Virus record (IMG/VR): IMGVR_UViG_3300025736_000046
Span: 1 to 46,564 of that record
Reading direction: 5' to 3' (one strand)
DNA length: 46,564 bases
DNA from: a virus
The notes below the pieces were generated by a model that had not been told where the DNA came from, did not search any database, and worked only from the letters and a program-made list of their open reading frames with translations. The first letter of the stretch is position 1. The number at the start of each line of letters is the position of its first letter. The translations under genes and the position numbers were made by a program. Positions 1-6,696 of the stretch are shown here, piece by piece.

Positions 1-1
1 T

Positions 2-292
2 ATAAGCAATCTTGTAGAAGTTGGGAAATGGCATCATGCCGTTGGAACTTTTAATCTATCAAGCAACTATCATAGATTATATTTAGACGGAAAACTAATC
101 GGTTCAAGAACTTCCATATCAGCCATAAATGCAACTAAAGGAACTACACTATATATAGGACAATGGTATCATCCGAGTTTAACTATGTTATGGGACGGAC
201 AAATAGACGAGGTTGTCATATATGAAGGAAAAGAATTAAGTCAAGCAGAAGTAAGCTACTTATATGCACATCAAATTGGGGGTTATCAATGA
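2..292 (+). CDS. LamG / concanavalin-like domain protein, C-terminal end (partial)
   Basis: The reading frame is open from the window edge and stops at TGA 290-292. About 96 residues are visible. They contain WHHAVGTF, a segment of the type LYLDGKL, LYIGQW and WDGQIDEVVIYEGKELS, the typical closing strands of a LamG / concanavalin A-like jelly-roll domain. In phages such domains usually sit at the tip of tail fibres or receptor-binding proteins and bind glycans. Its place next to the lysis genes fits the end of a tail module. The stop overlaps the next start as ATGA. The N-terminal part lies outside the window, so the full protein cannot be judged. Confidence 0.8.
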   Translation: MSNLVEVGKWHHAVGTFNLSSNYHRLYLDGKLIGSRTSISAINATKGTTLYIGQWYHPSLTMLWDGQIDEVVIYEGKELSQAEVSYLYAHQIGGYQ

Positions 293-678
293 TACTGAAA
301 ATAATACTAATTGTTCTTTTATTTCCTACGTTCGCTTTATGTGGAGAGAGTTGTGTATATGAAATTTTTATTTCGAGTTTTACTGATGTGAAATTAAAGA
401 AAACAAAAGATGGAATTAAACTCAAAACAAAAGACTTTAATCAACCGCTTCAGAATGTAAACATTATTGAAGTTAGCACTACCTCACTTATTATAATTAC
501 TGATGTTTCTATCCGTACCCTGGAGAATATTCAAACGTTAGAATTAGACGGAAGTATAAAATATATCGGTTCTTTTTTCTACGATAAAAAGGGGTATATA
601 AGAAACGAAAACTTTTATAAAATCAAAAAATACATTAAGGATTTATATAAATATGAGGTTGAGGTTTCTACGGAATGA
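289..678 (+). CDS. Small exported protein of unknown function
   Basis: A 129-residue protein that starts inside the stop of the LamG gene (ATGA), so translation is probably coupled. Residues 1-18 form a clear signal peptide: a Lys at position 4, then a hydrophobic run (IILIVLLFPTFALC), followed by GES. Cleavage by signal peptidase I after Cys18 is plausible. The lipobox match is poor because Leu, not a small residue, precedes the Cys. The mature part is Lys-rich and looks beta-rich, with no motif I recognise. Its position between a tail-tip gene and the lysis cassette would fit a tail-tip accessory, superinfection-exclusion or lysis-related envelope protein, but nothing in the sequence decides this. 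Confidence 0.7.
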   Translation: MILKIILIVLLFPTFALCGESCVYEIFISSFTDVKLKKTKDGIKLKTKDFNQPLQNVNIIEVSTTSLIIITDVSIRTLENIQTLELDGSIKYIGSFFYDKKGYIRNENFYKIKKYIKDLYKYEVEVSTE

Positions 679-728
679 TAAAATAATGCAAAGAACATTT
701 ACGCCTAAAATGGCTTGGAGAAAATAAT

Positions 729-911
729 ATGAACAGCGATGATAAAATAGAAATTATAAAAGCAATAGGTGAACTTAAAACTGAGATTGCCGTTAGAAAT
801 GAAAGAGATACATTCTATCATACTATGGTAAAAGCTCATAACAAACTCTTAATGGGTAATGGTATGAGGTGGGGAATAAAGAATCAAAAAACATATCAAA
901 GATTTATATAA
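729..911 (+). CDS. Small helical hypothetical protein, possibly truncated
   Basis: A 60-residue frame with a good ribosome site (TTGGAG, 8 nt before the ATG). Residues 1-42 are charged and predicted helical (MNSDDKIEIIKAIGELKTEI...). The last part (MGNGMRWGIKNQKTYQRFI) looks unlike it and may be a shifted tail. It lies directly upstream of a membrane/coiled-coil protein in the lysis region, so it could be a remnant of a holin or spanin-type helper. No function can be assigned. The real start of the downstream gene (947) lies after this stop, so the two do not overlap. Confidence 0.5.
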   Translation: MNSDDKIEIIKAIGELKTEIAVRNERDTFYHTMVKAHNKLLMGNGMRWGIKNQKTYQRFI

Positions 912-946
912 AGTTAATTTATCCACGCCGACATAAGGAGAAAGTC

Positions 947-1285
947 ATGTCAGACAAGAAAGTAGGATTAGGAGACAAAATCATTCAAAGCGTTCTCGGG
1001 GGAAAGAGAAACGGTTCGGACGATACGTGGTTATTTACGAGAGGTCAGATTAAGAAGCTTATAGTAATTCTAGGTTTCGTTCTCTCCGCCGTCGTAGGAG
1101 GTTCGACCTGGATAAACTTTATTCGGGATCTACCTCTACGAGTAGATAAACTTGAAGAATCGAGTTTTCAAACACAGAAAGACGTCGCGAAGAATGGTTC
1201 CGAGTTAGGTCACGTTCGTGAAAGTCTCACAATTATTCGAGAGGACTTGGGTATCGTTAAGAGACATATCCTGAGAAATAGATAA
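947..1285 (+). CDS. Single-pass membrane protein with coiled-coil tail, lysis-associated
   Basis: A 112-residue protein beginning MSDKKVGLGDK. I chose ATG 947 over upstream in-frame starts because AAGGAG lies just before it (935-940). Residues 1-36 are polar, about 37-58 form one transmembrane helix (LIVILGFVLSAVVGGSTW), and about 62-110 are a heptad-like helix (LRVDKLEESSF, then ESLTIIREDLGIVKRHI). One membrane helix followed by a coiled coil resembles an inner-membrane spanin or an XhlA-like holin helper. The neighbouring endolysin supports a lysis role. The exact class is inference. Confidence 0.65.
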   Translation: MSDKKVGLGDKIIQSVLGGKRNGSDDTWLFTRGQIKKLIVILGFVLSAVVGGSTWINFIRDLPLRVDKLEESSFQTQKDVAKNGSELGHVRESLTIIREDLGIVKRHILRNR

Positions 1286-1311
1286 AAGACGATATGAAGA
1301 TAGTAAAACGT

Positions 1312-1343
<32 letters not shown>

Positions 1344-1353
1344 GGAGTGAATA

Positions 1354-1800
1354 ATGTCACGTAATATTGCGAAGGGTGATAGAATTTTACAAGCTTTTTG
1401 GGTGGAATTAAGTATTTTATACGCTAAAAGATATCCTGAGAAGATGCTATTTTTAACTTATGTCGATCGTACGGTTAAAGAACAACAAGGATTATTTGCT
1501 AAGGGTAGAACCAAGCCCGGGAGGATTGTTACAAATTGTGACGGATTAATTATAAAGAGTGATCATAATTACACTCCTTCAAGAGCGATAGACGTAGCTG
1601 TTAAGGTCATCGAAACAGGTAAAGTGTTGTGGGGTATTAAGCATTATACATGCCTCGGCGAATTAAAGACGATTACAGGTTTTGATAAGGAAGTTTATTG
1701 GGGCGGAGATTTTAAGTCATTTAAAGATTATCCTCATTTTGGATTAAAGACGATTTATTACACCTGGATAAACAGGGGTATAATGCGAAGTAGGCAATAG
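1354..1800 (+). CDS. Endolysin, M15-family (VanY-like) L-alanyl-D-glutamate-type peptidase
   Basis: A 148-residue protein with the M15 / D-Ala-D-Ala carboxypeptidase-like fold used by endolysins such as those of T5 and Listeria phage A500. The zinc-binding set is visible: SDHNYTPSRAIDVAV supplies His (about residue 71) and Asp (about 79), and WGGDFKSFKDYPHFGL supplies the last His (about 130). It should cut the peptide stem of peptidoglycan at the end of infection. There is no signal peptide and no separate wall-binding domain, so it needs a holin for release. It has a strong TAAGGAG site 6 nt before ATG and ends with TAG. The neighbours are small membrane proteins fitting a lysis cassette. 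The peptidase fold is secure; the exact bond cut is inferred from the family. Confidence 0.9.
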   Translation: MSRNIAKGDRILQAFWVELSILYAKRYPEKMLFLTYVDRTVKEQQGLFAKGRTKPGRIVTNCDGLIIKSDHNYTPSRAIDVAVKVIETGKVLWGIKHYTCLGELKTITGFDKEVYWGGDFKSFKDYPHFGLKTIYYTWINRGIMRSRQ

Positions 1801-1814
1801 ATACAAGTATAATA
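1800..1814 (+). promoter_or_regulatory. Promoter-like box GATACAAGTATAATA
   Basis: Contains a perfect TATAAT at 1808-1813 within the AGTATAATA core that recurs at other gene starts in the window. No good -35 hexamer is seen at the usual distance. It lies 19 nt before the ATG of the 42-residue gene. Confidence 0.5.
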
Positions 1815-1832
1815 ATTATAAGGAGTATCTTT

Positions 1833-1961
1833 ATGAAGTTAGAAGATATAAAAGTAAAGACGGATAATGACTTTATAAAGTATAAGTGGAAGATTTCAAT
1901 TAGCCTTTCAACATTGAAAAAGGTTTGGAAGACTTTGAAAACTATTCTAAAGAAAAGATAA
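1833..1961 (+). CDS. Small basic protein (42 aa), lysis region
   Basis: Begins at ATG 1833 after AAGGAG (1820-1825) and ends at TAA 1959-1961. The product is 42 residues, Lys/Trp-rich and basic (KYKWKISISL, then KKVWKTLKTILKKR at the C terminus). The C-terminal half would make a cationic amphipathic helix able to lie on a membrane. It sits between the endolysin and a second membrane protein, so a lysis helper is possible. I recognise no family. Confidence 0.55.
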   Translation: MKLEDIKVKTDNDFIKYKWKISISLSTLKKVWKTLKTILKKR

Positions 1962-1971
1962 GGAGATAATT

Positions 1972-2385
1972 ATGGAAGCATTACTTGGAACAGTAACAGG
2001 TTGGATTACAGGAAACTTGAGTTCATTGGCATTGCTTGGTGGGTTGCCGATAGCATTTATGTTAGGCACAAAATATGCAAAGAAATACATAGGAGATTTA
2101 GGTTCTTCAATTATTGCAAAAGGAATGGGGAACTTAGACAAAATAGATGACCCTATTCTAAAGAAACTAATGCAAGACTTAGCACTTGCCTTTTGTAAGG
2201 TTGCAGAATATCTAGTTCCAGACAAAGGAATGGGCGAAGCTAAATTTGCTATGGTGTCTAAAAAAATGATTGCCGTATTGCCTTTTCTTAAAGGACAAGA
2301 AAAGAGACTTAAAGTTCTCATTGATTCTGCTGTAATAGCAATGGATGTAGAACTTAAAGGTGCAGTAGATATTTTAAAGCAATAA
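1972..2385 (+). CDS. Membrane protein, putative holin
   Basis: A 137-residue protein with AAGGAGA just before ATG 1972. Residues about 10-33 are hydrophobic (LSSLALLGGLPIAFMLG) and form one membrane helix. The remainder is helical and amphipathic, with Lys-rich segments and a second moderately hydrophobic stretch near 85-105 (MIAVLPFL). Size, membrane helix and position two genes after the endolysin fit a holin, but no specific holin family signature is recognised. It could instead be another phage membrane protein. Confidence 0.6.
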   Translation: MEALLGTVTGWITGNLSSLALLGGLPIAFMLGTKYAKKYIGDLGSSIIAKGMGNLDKIDDPILKKLMQDLALAFCKVAEYLVPDKGMGEAKFAMVSKKMIAVLPFLKGQEKRLKVLIDSAVIAMDVELKGAVDILKQ

Positions 2386-2393
2386 ATTAACCC

Positions 2394-2432
2394 CCTCGGC
2401 GATAGTATCGTCGGACGCTATCGCAACTGAGG
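2394..2432 (+). other. GC-rich stem-loop after the putative holin gene
   Basis: A 7-bp stem GCGATAG (2399-2405) / CTATCGC (2418-2424) with a 12-nt loop, extended by CCTC (2394-2397) / GAGG (2429-2432). No U-run follows, so it is not a standard terminator. It may block 3' exonucleases or be a processing site. Confidence 0.6.
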
Positions 2433-2490
2433 CGATATGCTAGCAAGCAAGGACAAATAAACAAACTCTTGTTGAAGTGTGTAAAGTAGA

Positions 2491-2539
2491 GTTTCCAATC
2501 AATTCATCTTAAAGAATATTCAGATCTTCTGGTATAATA
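2491..2539 (+). promoter_or_regulatory. Promoter cassette 1: GTTTCCAATCAATT element plus TTCTGGTATAATA
   Basis: GTTTCCAATCAATT at 2491-2504 matches the first 14 bases of an element found again at 2925 and 4902. A perfect TATAAT at 2533-2538 is preceded by TG in the extended -10 position. TTCTGGTATAATA differs by one base from the TTCTAGTATAATA box elsewhere in the window. It drives the 25-residue peptide and zinc-finger pair downstream. Confidence 0.65.
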
Positions 2540-2556
2540 TTTTAGAGGTGATAATA

Positions 2557-2634
2557 ATGAAAACAACTGATAAATTATTTTGGATTGGAGTAATCTTCGG
2601 AATACCTTTTATATGGCTCCTGGTGACTATATGA
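2557..2634 (+). CDS. Short membrane peptide (25 aa)
   Basis: ATG 2557 follows GAGGTG at 2545-2550. The peptide is MKTTDKLFWIGVIFGIPFIW and five more residues, ending at TGA 2632-2634. It is almost entirely one hydrophobic helix after a short charged start. The stop overlaps the start of the zinc-finger gene as ATGA (2631-2634). It may be a real small membrane protein or a leader that couples translation to the next gene. The good ribosome site and promoter support translation. Confidence 0.5.
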   Translation: MKTTDKLFWIGVIFGIPFIWLLVTI

Positions 2635-2924
2635 AAACTAAATGTATGCAGTGCGGAAAGATCGGAGACGATGGTGGACCTCCTTTAATAATAAAAGGTC
2701 ATGAATGTCATAATGATATTTTATGTTCAGATGAATGTAGAACTCAATGGGAAGCTGAGATGAATCTTAAGATTGAAGAGGCTACTAAACACGAAGGTTC
2801 AAAAGATATCTCCAACTACGACTGGTGGTGTGATAGGTGTAAAGAGACTCGTGAGACTGTATCATCACCTACTTGCGAATCTTGTGGAACTACTTTCGTC
2901 AAGGTAACTAAGGCTAAAAAATAA
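2631..2924 (+). CDS. Two-module zinc-finger protein
   Basis: I place the start at ATG 2631, which overlaps the stop of the 25-residue peptide, rather than further upstream, because the upstream region is used by that peptide. The 97-residue product begins MKTKCMQCGKIGDDGG. The first module has CMQC followed by HECHND and CSDEC. The second, after a helical linker, has CDRC and CESCGTTF. Both resemble small treble-clef or zinc-ribbon modules that mediate protein or nucleic-acid contacts. No catalytic residues are evident. It lies in a promoter-led early-type gene cluster, so a host-takeover role is possible but unproven. Confidence 0.7.
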   Translation: MKTKCMQCGKIGDDGGPPLIIKGHECHNDILCSDECRTQWEAEMNLKIEEATKHEGSKDISNYDWWCDRCKETRETVSSPTCESCGTTFVKVTKAKK

Positions 2925-2983
2925 GTTTCCAATCAATTTACCGGGTACATATAGAAGGAATCATATACAATATAATAAGAAGT
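2925..2983 (+). promoter_or_regulatory. Promoter cassette 2: GTTTCCAATCAATTTACCG plus ATATAATAAGAAGT
   Basis: The 19-base element (2925-2943) starts 46 bases before a perfect TATAAT (2971-2976). The same arrangement, with the same 46-base spacing and the same ATATAATAAGAAGT segment, occurs at 4902-4960. It precedes the 36-residue gene at 3009. Confidence 0.7.
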
Positions 2984-3008
2984 AAAAAAGTGTGAAAAGG
3001 AGAATATT

Positions 3009-3119
3009 ATGAGAGCAAGTGATATTAAAATAAATGAAAGCTATAGACACAAAGACCACCCTAATTACTGTTGGGCTAAAGCTATTAAGGTACTTAAACC
3101 AAAAGAGGCAACGAAATAA
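3009..3119 (+). CDS. Small hypothetical protein (36 aa)
   Basis: ATG 3009 follows AAAAGGAGAA, and the frame ends at TAA 3117-3119. The product starts MRASDIKINESYRHKDHPNY and continues CWAKAIKVLKPKEATK. It is basic and has no recognisable motif. The ribosome site and the dedicated promoter cassette 2 upstream make it likely to be expressed. Several phage small proteins of this size inhibit host enzymes, but there is no direct evidence here. Confidence 0.55.
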   Translation: MRASDIKINESYRHKDHPNYCWAKAIKVLKPKEATK

Positions 3120-3180
3120 CAAGAATTATAAACAATGCGAAGCCTTTAAGGTTATCGATTAAAAAATAGGTGGAGACAAT

Positions 3181-3378
3181 ATGAAAAACAGAGACCATAT
3201 AATAGCATTATTAAATAGAGATAGAAAGATAGTTAAACTTGAAAAAGATAAAGAGGATTTAAAGAAGGCTTTTGATTTAGCTTGTCTTACAATAGTAACC
3301 TTAAAATATAAAGAGTTTGCTACAAAAGAAGAACTTGATATGACTAAAAAACACTATATAGAAGAGGCTAAGAAATAA
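3181..3378 (+). CDS. Small coiled-coil hypothetical protein
   Basis: A 65-residue protein after AGGTGGAGA. It is highly charged, with heptad-like spacing (KIVKLEKDKEDLKKAFDLA, then KEELDMTKKHYIEEAKK), so it probably forms a helical coiled coil. There is no membrane helix, cysteine cluster or catalytic motif. It lies in the promoter-rich zone of small genes before the sigma-like gene. Function unknown. Confidence 0.6.
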   Translation: MKNRDHIIALLNRDRKIVKLEKDKEDLKKAFDLACLTIVTLKYKEFATKEELDMTKKHYIEEAKK

Positions 3379-3397
3379 AATATTTAAGTAATATAAA

Positions 3398-3412
3398 GTT
3401 TCTAGTATAATA
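3398..3412 (+). promoter_or_regulatory. Promoter box GTTTCTAGTATAATA
   Basis: Perfect TATAAT at 3406-3411 within TTCTAGTATAATA, the same 13 bases as at 17041-17053. No clear -35 hexamer is seen. Transcription would begin about 3418 and run through the candidate structured RNA into the sigma-like gene. Confidence 0.65.
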
Positions 3413-3417
3413 GATTA

Positions 3418-3566
3418 GACGTGTAAAAGAGGAAAGAATAAATGAATGTTTTGAATTTAAGTAAAGAGAACGTCCAGAGGGTTACTTGTCTTGCGCTTGC
3501 AAGGCTTTTCTCGCCCACACACTTCTCTAGTACTCCGCAGGGGCTGGCGCTCTGCGGAGATTTTAT
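3418..3566 (+). ncRNA. Candidate structured phage RNA or leader ending in a terminator
   Basis: About 150 bases between a strong promoter box and a terminator hairpin, clearly richer in G and C than its surroundings. Predicted pairings are AGAGAA (3465-3470) with TTCTCT (3523-3528) as a closing helix, an inner hairpin CTTGC-GCTT-GCAAG (3490-3503), GGG near 3480 with CCC near 3515, and then the terminator stem. A 43-codon frame (3442-3573) crosses all of these and includes the terminator, so I do not favour it as a protein. It could be a free small RNA, or an attenuating leader for the sigma-like gene that follows. Confidence 0.5.
3533..3566 (+). terminator. Rho-independent terminator
   Basis: Perfect 8-bp stem CTCCGCAG (3533-3540) / CTGCGGAG (3552-3559) with an 11-nt loop, followed by ATTTTATT. 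It is 20 bases before the start of the sigma-like gene, so read-through there would control that gene. Confidence 0.75.
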
Positions 3567-3585
3567 TGTGTAAAGGAAAACTAAA

Positions 3586-4314
3586 ATGAAAAATACTCAA
3601 ATTAGCGATAGGACTAGGTTAGTATATGAGCGAATCTATAATAGAAATAAAAATCTATTAATGTGGGTAGTTAATAATAACTCAACGTGTGGAATAGACT
3701 CAGCCGAACTTGAGTCAATTGGAATGGGGGCGTTACTTCGAACTATTGAGTATTATGGAAAAGCCCGTAGAGAAGAAACACGACTTCGTATTAAGAAAAG
3801 GCCTGCAAAGATTTCCACTGTTTTCGTAAACAATTTTAAGAATGCAATAAGGACGGAGTTATATAAAAGAGGAATAGTTGAAGATCCTTATTACAGAAAA
3901 GTTACAACTCGTAAAAGAGGTTCTATAGGAAAGAAGCGAATTCCTCAAGGCCAGGTAATTTCGATGGAGACACCTTTAGATGACGAGTCAGAAACAACCG
4001 TTGAATTAACAATTAAAGATCCCTCATCTTTGATGTCAGAGAAAAAAAGAGAATTGTTCGATGTACTTCGAAGAAGGGTTACAGACCGAATTAGTCGCAA
4101 AATCCTTCTTTATCTTTATCTGGGTGTCCCCAGAGAAGGTAGAAACAACATCCAAAAGGTTTTGAATCTTTCTAAAGCAGATGTAGATAATAGACTCAAG
4201 CGAGTTTGGTCTATGCTTAAAGAAGAAGGATATAATTTAAAAGAGAGGAAGTATGATGTCGAAGAAAAAGTCTTCGAAGAGTCTTTAAAATTCGACCAAT
4301 TGATAGCTGTATAG
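3586..4314 (+). CDS. Divergent sigma-70-like RNA polymerase factor
   Basis: A 242-residue protein. Residues about 20-95 look like sigma region 2: a helix with NKNLLMWVVNNN, then ELESIGMGALLRTIEYYGK and the FVNNFKNAIRTELYKRG helix that in sigma factors meets the -10 region. After a basic linker, residues about 150-215 look like region 4, with a helix-turn-helix near NIQKVLNLSKADVDNRLKRVW. It could redirect host RNA polymerase to phage promoters such as the TAGTATAAT boxes in this window. It lies behind a terminator and a candidate leader RNA, which suggests controlled expression. Sequence similarity is weak, so the family call rests on domain layout. Confidence 0.6.
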   Translation: MKNTQISDRTRLVYERIYNRNKNLLMWVVNNNSTCGIDSAELESIGMGALLRTIEYYGKARREETRLRIKKRPAKISTVFVNNFKNAIRTELYKRGIVEDPYYRKVTTRKRGSIGKKRIPQGQVISMETPLDDESETTVELTIKDPSSLMSEKKRELFDVLRRRVTDRISRKILLYLYLGVPREGRNNIQKVLNLSKADVDNRLKRVWSMLKEEGYNLKERKYDVEEKVFEESLKFDQLIAV

Positions 4315-4331
4315 AAAATAGGAGGAATACG

Positions 4332-4649
4332 ATGAAAAAGATAAAAGATAGTAAACAAAAATATAAATCTGAATTCCATTCATTAAGATTTAAAAACTCA
4401 GAAGATTTTGATGAATGGCTCAAAAAGACGACTGATCATACTATTACATTCAGAGATCGAGGACAAGATTGTTTAACATGGTATATTGATGCAGGTGGAG
4501 AAGTCCTTCATGCTTCTTTGCAAGCATGGATCTGGAACGGGCGTATAGCTGATCTATCTAAACTTAGAGTAGGAAATAATATAGAGACTATAAACTTTAA
4601 GAAAAGGACAAATATAGTACTTGATTTTATAATCAAAAGTATAAAATAA
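4332..4649 (+). CDS. Hypothetical protein (105 aa)
   Basis: Strong GGAGG site before ATG 4332. The product is soluble, with a Lys-rich start and a central segment (HTITFRDRGQDCLTWYIDAGGEVLHAS) that looks like a small alpha/beta domain. I recognise no family, active-site motif or membrane helix. It immediately follows the sigma-like gene and was probably transcribed with it. Confidence 0.6.
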   Translation: MKKIKDSKQKYKSEFHSLRFKNSEDFDEWLKKTTDHTITFRDRGQDCLTWYIDAGGEVLHASLQAWIWNGRIADLSKLRVGNNIETINFKKRTNIVLDFIIKSIK

Positions 4650-4669
4650 AGATGAAAGGAGAAAACGAT

Positions 4670-4855
4670 ATGACACAAAAACAATTAAGTGATAAAAGAG
4701 GACGTAAGGAATTAAAGAGACGTGCTCTAAAACGTATAGGTCCTAAGGCCTTAGGTCAAAGATTCATGCAGAAGGCTCACGCTCAGTCTGTGGCCAGAGA
4801 TATTCCGGGAGTAACTCTTACAAGTGACCTTAAGAAGCAGTTAGGTATGTCTTAA
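4670..4855 (+). CDS. Small very basic hypothetical protein (61 aa)
   Basis: I chose ATG 4670 because AAAGGAG lies 8 nt before it; an in-frame GAAAGGA-overlapping start at 4652 is less likely. The product is rich in Arg and Lys (DKRGRKELKRRALKRIGPKA), suggesting binding to nucleic acid or an acidic partner. It ends KKQLGMS. No family is recognised. It is the last gene before promoter cassette 3. Confidence 0.55.
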   Translation: MTQKQLSDKRGRKELKRRALKRIGPKALGQRFMQKAHAQSVARDIPGVTLTSDLKKQLGMS

Positions 4856-4901
4856 AGGTTCTCACTCTATCAAAGATCTAAGGTAAAGGTAGGTTTAAAG
4901 A

Positions 4902-4960
4902 GTTTCCAACCAATTTACCGTACCTTTGTATGATAAAGAGGGTAAAATATAATAAGAAGT
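4902..4960 (+). promoter_or_regulatory. Promoter cassette 3: GTTTCCAACCAATTTACCG plus ATATAATAAGAAGT
   Basis: Near-identical to cassette 2 (one mismatch in 19 bases, same 46-base distance to TATAAT at 4948-4953). TTTGTA at 4925-4930 is a weak -35 candidate with 17-base spacing. GGTAAA (4882-4887) and TTTACC (4914-4919) could pair as an inverted repeat around the element. Confidence 0.7.
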
Positions 4961-4989
4961 GAAATATGAAGTGTGTGAAGGAGAAAGAT

Positions 4990-5223
4990 ATGACAGAGAA
5001 GAAAGTTCAAGATACAAGTTTAAATAAAGCTCAAGCATTCGATCAGTTAGCTTCGTTAATGCACAGACATTATGCTAGCGTATGTGCGGAGATTAGAACG
5101 AATAAGTATGAGATAAAAGCTTTGGCAAAAAATCAGGCTATCTTAAAAAGAAAGAGGGCTGAACTTCACGAGCTTCAGCATTACTGCTATCAACGTAAGA
5201 AGCTTGAGGAGGATTCCAAATGA
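4990..5223 (+). CDS. Small helical hypothetical protein (77 aa)
   Basis: ATG 4990 is preceded by GAAGGAGA, which decides the start over ATG 4966. The product is helical and basic, with a long helix near residues 30-75 (NKYEIKALAKNQAILKRKRA) likely to form a coiled coil. There is no motif I recognise. The stop overlaps the next gene start as ATGA, so the pair is probably co-translated with the cysteine-peptidase-like protein. Confidence 0.6.
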   Translation: MTEKKVQDTSLNKAQAFDQLASLMHRHYASVCAEIRTNKYEIKALAKNQAILKRKRAELHELQHYCYQRKKLEEDSK

Positions 5224-5660
5224 ACTGGATATACGACGACGGAGGTAGATCTAAAGCAGGATTCAAAGGTGAAACCGAAGACTGTGTGATTCGAGCTATT
5301 TCAATTGTAACGAAGAAACCTTATAAAGAAGTCTACGAGGAAATTAGACGCCTTCAGAAACAAAGGACTTCAAATAAACGTACGAAGCATAAGGACACCA
5401 GTCCTAGACAAGGAGTTCATCGTGAAGTTTATGAACCCTATTTAAAGCGACTTGGCTATAAATGGGTTCCTACGATGAAGATAGGATCAGGCTGTAAAGT
5501 TCATTTGAAGTCAGACGAATTGCCCTCTAAAGATATCATAGTAAGAGTTTCAAGACATTTTGTAGCTGTTGTAGGTGGAGATTTCCGGGATACGTTTGAT
5601 TGCAGTAGAGGGGGAACAAGATGTGTATACGGATACTTTATGAAGGAGACCCTGACATGA
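5220..5660 (+). CDS. C39/papain-like cysteine-peptidase-fold phage protein
   Basis: A 146-residue protein resembling a conserved phage family with a papain or C39-like fold. The visible pattern is TEDCVIRAISIVTKKPYKEV near residues 19-38, then VRVSRHFVAVVGG, DTFDCSRGGTRCVYGYF. Cys22, His113 and Asp124 or Asp127 sit where a Cys-His-Asp triad would be expected. In the family I know the true substrate is not established. It could be a peptidase, a deamidase-like effector or a non-catalytic fold. The gene is linked by ATGA overlaps to both neighbours. Fold assignment is moderately sure; activity is inference. Confidence 0.65.
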   Translation: MNWIYDDGGRSKAGFKGETEDCVIRAISIVTKKPYKEVYEEIRRLQKQRTSNKRTKHKDTSPRQGVHREVYEPYLKRLGYKWVPTMKIGSGCKVHLKSDELPSKDIIVRVSRHFVAVVGGDFRDTFDCSRGGTRCVYGYFMKETLT

Positions 5661-6268
5661 CAAGATATTCTTTACGAAACAATAAAACGCGGGAACTGAT
5701 TAAAATAAAGACTGTAAAAAGGTCAGATAGAACTAATCATTATCTCGAAGAAGAGGGGGAGAATGATTGGATGATAGATAACTTATACATAGCTAATTAT
5801 GTTTTAAATAAAACACCTGTAAAAAGTTTTGGCTTTTATATCCAGACTACGTATGAAGATCCTTCTCATAAGCTTAATTCTAAAGAATGGTCAGTAGTAG
5901 AGGTGAAAGTAGAAACAGATTATGCACAACCCTATACTGCAATGACTACAAAGGATATACTTCTTCTTAGTTGGGGAAAATTTGGTAATAATATTTTAGA
6001 AAAAAATAAAAAGGATTATAATAATTTTGTAAAAAGAGAAACCGAGTTTGGTTTAGAAAGTCATTTAGACGCTTTAAAGATTTATGACGCGATATATAAA
6101 GCTTTAAATAAACCTGAAAACCAGTATGTTAATTGCTTTATAGGCGTATGCAGTGTTAAAATGATGTTAAGTTTTTTATCTGATAAAAAAGGAATTGCGG
6201 TTAATGCTCCCACAAGATATGAAGCACTATACAAGCTGGCTATCAAAGCAAAATTAAAAATTAGATAA
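5657..6268 (+). CDS. Hypothetical protein (203 aa)
   Basis: The start at ATG 5657 overlaps the upstream stop (ATGA) and follows AAGGAG at 5643-5648. This is preferred to in-frame starts further upstream. The product is soluble and rich in Lys, Asn and Tyr, with no cysteine cluster or membrane helix. A segment KDILLLSWGKFGNNILEKNK and a C-terminal helical part (RYEALYKLAIKAKLKIR) stand out, but I recognise no family. Its AT-richness is higher than that of the replication genes downstream. Confidence 0.6.
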   Translation: MTRYSLRNNKTRELIKIKTVKRSDRTNHYLEEEGENDWMIDNLYIANYVLNKTPVKSFGFYIQTTYEDPSHKLNSKEWSVVEVKVETDYAQPYTAMTTKDILLLSWGKFGNNILEKNKKDYNNFVKRETEFGLESHLDALKIYDAIYKALNKPENQYVNCFIGVCSVKMMLSFLSDKKGIAVNAPTRYEALYKLAIKAKLKIR

Positions 6269-6289
6269 CCGGAGTTTAAGGAAAATAAA

Positions 6290-6682
6290 ATGAAAGACTT
6301 AAAAGTAAAAGTTAAAACACTTCAACAGCTTGTAGATTACGATACTAAGACTTTAAAACGTTCTAAGAACGCTTTAGCTAAAGCGGTCCAAAATGTTAAA
6401 GAACACGAGAAAGGGGATAAGATGATTTTAACCCGGATTACTAAGGTGAAGCGTAAGACTTCGTTTTTAATCAGAGTAAATCTGGCGAAAGAATTTCTTC
6501 GGAGTCGCAACATATTCTTTTACTGTGATCACTCGTCATTAACGACAGCGTATTCTTTAAAAATACCCCACAGCGAACCTGAAGCAATTTTAAAAGTGAT
6601 CTCAAACTTATCTGACGGAAAACGTTCGACCTATATGAACAGTGTTAGGTATTTGTTTAGACCTGCAAACCTTCAGAAGTAA
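6290..6682 (+). CDS. Hypothetical protein with N-terminal coiled coil
   Basis: A 130-residue protein starting after TTTAAGGAAAA. Residues 1-42 are Lys-rich and helical (KVKVKTLQQLVDYDTKTLKR). Residues 45-130 look like a small alpha/beta domain (IFFYCDHSSLTTAYSLKIPHS). Function unknown. Co-directional and closely spaced with its neighbours. Confidence 0.55.
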   Translation: MKDLKVKVKTLQQLVDYDTKTLKRSKNALAKAVQNVKEHEKGDKMILTRITKVKRKTSFLIRVNLAKEFLRSRNIFFYCDHSSLTTAYSLKIPHSEPEAILKVISNLSDGKRSTYMNSVRYLFRPANLQK

Positions 6683-6696
6683 TACGAGGAAGAGAA

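Noticed and set aside
1947-2321. Reverse-strand frame opposite the putative holin
   Set aside because: Fully covered by a + strand gene with a good ribosome site; no other genes run on the reverse strand.
2399-2424. Stem-loop as rho-independent terminator
   Set aside because: There is no U-run after the stem, so it is listed only as a stem-loop.
3442-3573. 43-codon frame in the candidate RNA
   Set aside because: It spans two hairpins and the terminator. A coding function is less likely than structured RNA, though a leader peptide cannot be excluded.
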